DNA of 32,757 nucleotides from an uncultured Acetatifactor sp. (GTDB taxonomy: Bacteria; Bacillota; Clostridia; Lachnospirales; Lachnospiraceae), in the NCBI GenBank assembly GCA_910577185.1, contig CAJTLR010000016.1, positions 1-32,757 of the forward strand, written 5' to 3'. This document shows, piece after piece, positions 32,691 to 32,757 of the stretch. Under the pieces are notes generated by a model. The model saw nothing but the letters and a program-made list of their open reading frames with translations, made no database searches and was not told the origin of the DNA. The stretch's first letter is position 1. Every line of letters starts with the position of its first letter. The translations under genes were made by a program, and so were the position numbers.

Positions 32691-32718
32691 TGTTGTATTG
32701 ACGCTGTTGTATTGACGC
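32691..32718 (+). repeat. 14-base tandem duplication in the outgoing leader
   Basis: TGTTGTATTGACGC is present twice in direct succession. Each copy holds a TTGACG, so the duplication also copies a -35-like element. Confidence 0.8.
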
Positions 32719-32724
32719 GGCAGT

Positions 32725-32740
32725 CCCGGTATTTACCGGG
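32725..32740 (+). other. leader hairpin at the right edge
   Basis: CCCGGTA-TT-TACCGGG is a perfect seven-pair stem with a two-base centre, inside the message started at about 32679. The gene it precedes lies outside the window. Confidence 0.5.
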
Positions 32741-32757
32741 AGACCTGCAGGCACTTT

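Overview
The window looks like a chromosomal segment from a Lachnospiraceae-type member of class Clostridia (Bacillota). The reasons are moderately high GC, strong AGGAGG-type ribosome binding sites, sigma-A-like promoters with 17-18 bp spacers, and a gene order (ylxM-ffh-rpsP-khpA-rimM-trmD-rplS-rbgA-rnhB-ylqG-ylqH) that I know from Bacillus and the clostridia. No rRNA, tRNA, CRISPR array, transposase or phage gene was seen.

Layout. 1-485: a membrane-anchored alpha/beta hydrolase on the minus strand, cut by the window edge, then a divergent intergenic region with a LexA-type box and a very good promoter. 698-5642: the translation and secretion block (ylxM, ffh, rpsP, khpA, rimM, trmD, rplS); TrmD carries a complete extra acetyltransferase module. 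5944-12514: two signal peptidases I, the 50S assembly GTPase RbgA, RNase HII, an orphan FliK-like/FlhB-C-terminal-like pair with no flagellar genes nearby, YraN and PgeF. 12561-16084: a response regulator and a very large multi-pass sensor kinase. 16141-17322 (minus): an extended PRPP synthetase with a clear promoter, a palindrome over its -35 box and a hairpin in its leader. 17610-23499: a DUF512 protein, der, plsY, gpsA and a MATE transporter. 23523-29293: a self-contained transport locus. 29339-32757: accessory DNA with a soluble hydrolase, an antitoxin whose toxin gene is broken, and an AAA-ATPase/PD-(D/E)XK protein.

The best candidate for a little-described system is 23523-29293. A strong promoter drives a short leader containing a 24-codon ORF with a near-perfect ribosome binding site and a textbook terminator. 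Behind it lie an ABC exporter half, a DUF1854 protein and a second ABC exporter half. Both ABC proteins carry an unusual N-terminal domain plus a four-cysteine zinc ribbon before the membrane domain. The ORF's ribosome binding site can pair with its own Leu-Pro-Pro codons. This is the layout expected of ribosome-controlled transcription attenuation, as described for antibiotic-induced ABC exporters. The substrate cannot be read from the sequence.

Signal peptidases, Ffh and YlxM serve protein export; RimM, TrmD, RbgA, S16 and L19 serve ribosome and tRNA maturation; PlsY and GpsA start phospholipid synthesis.
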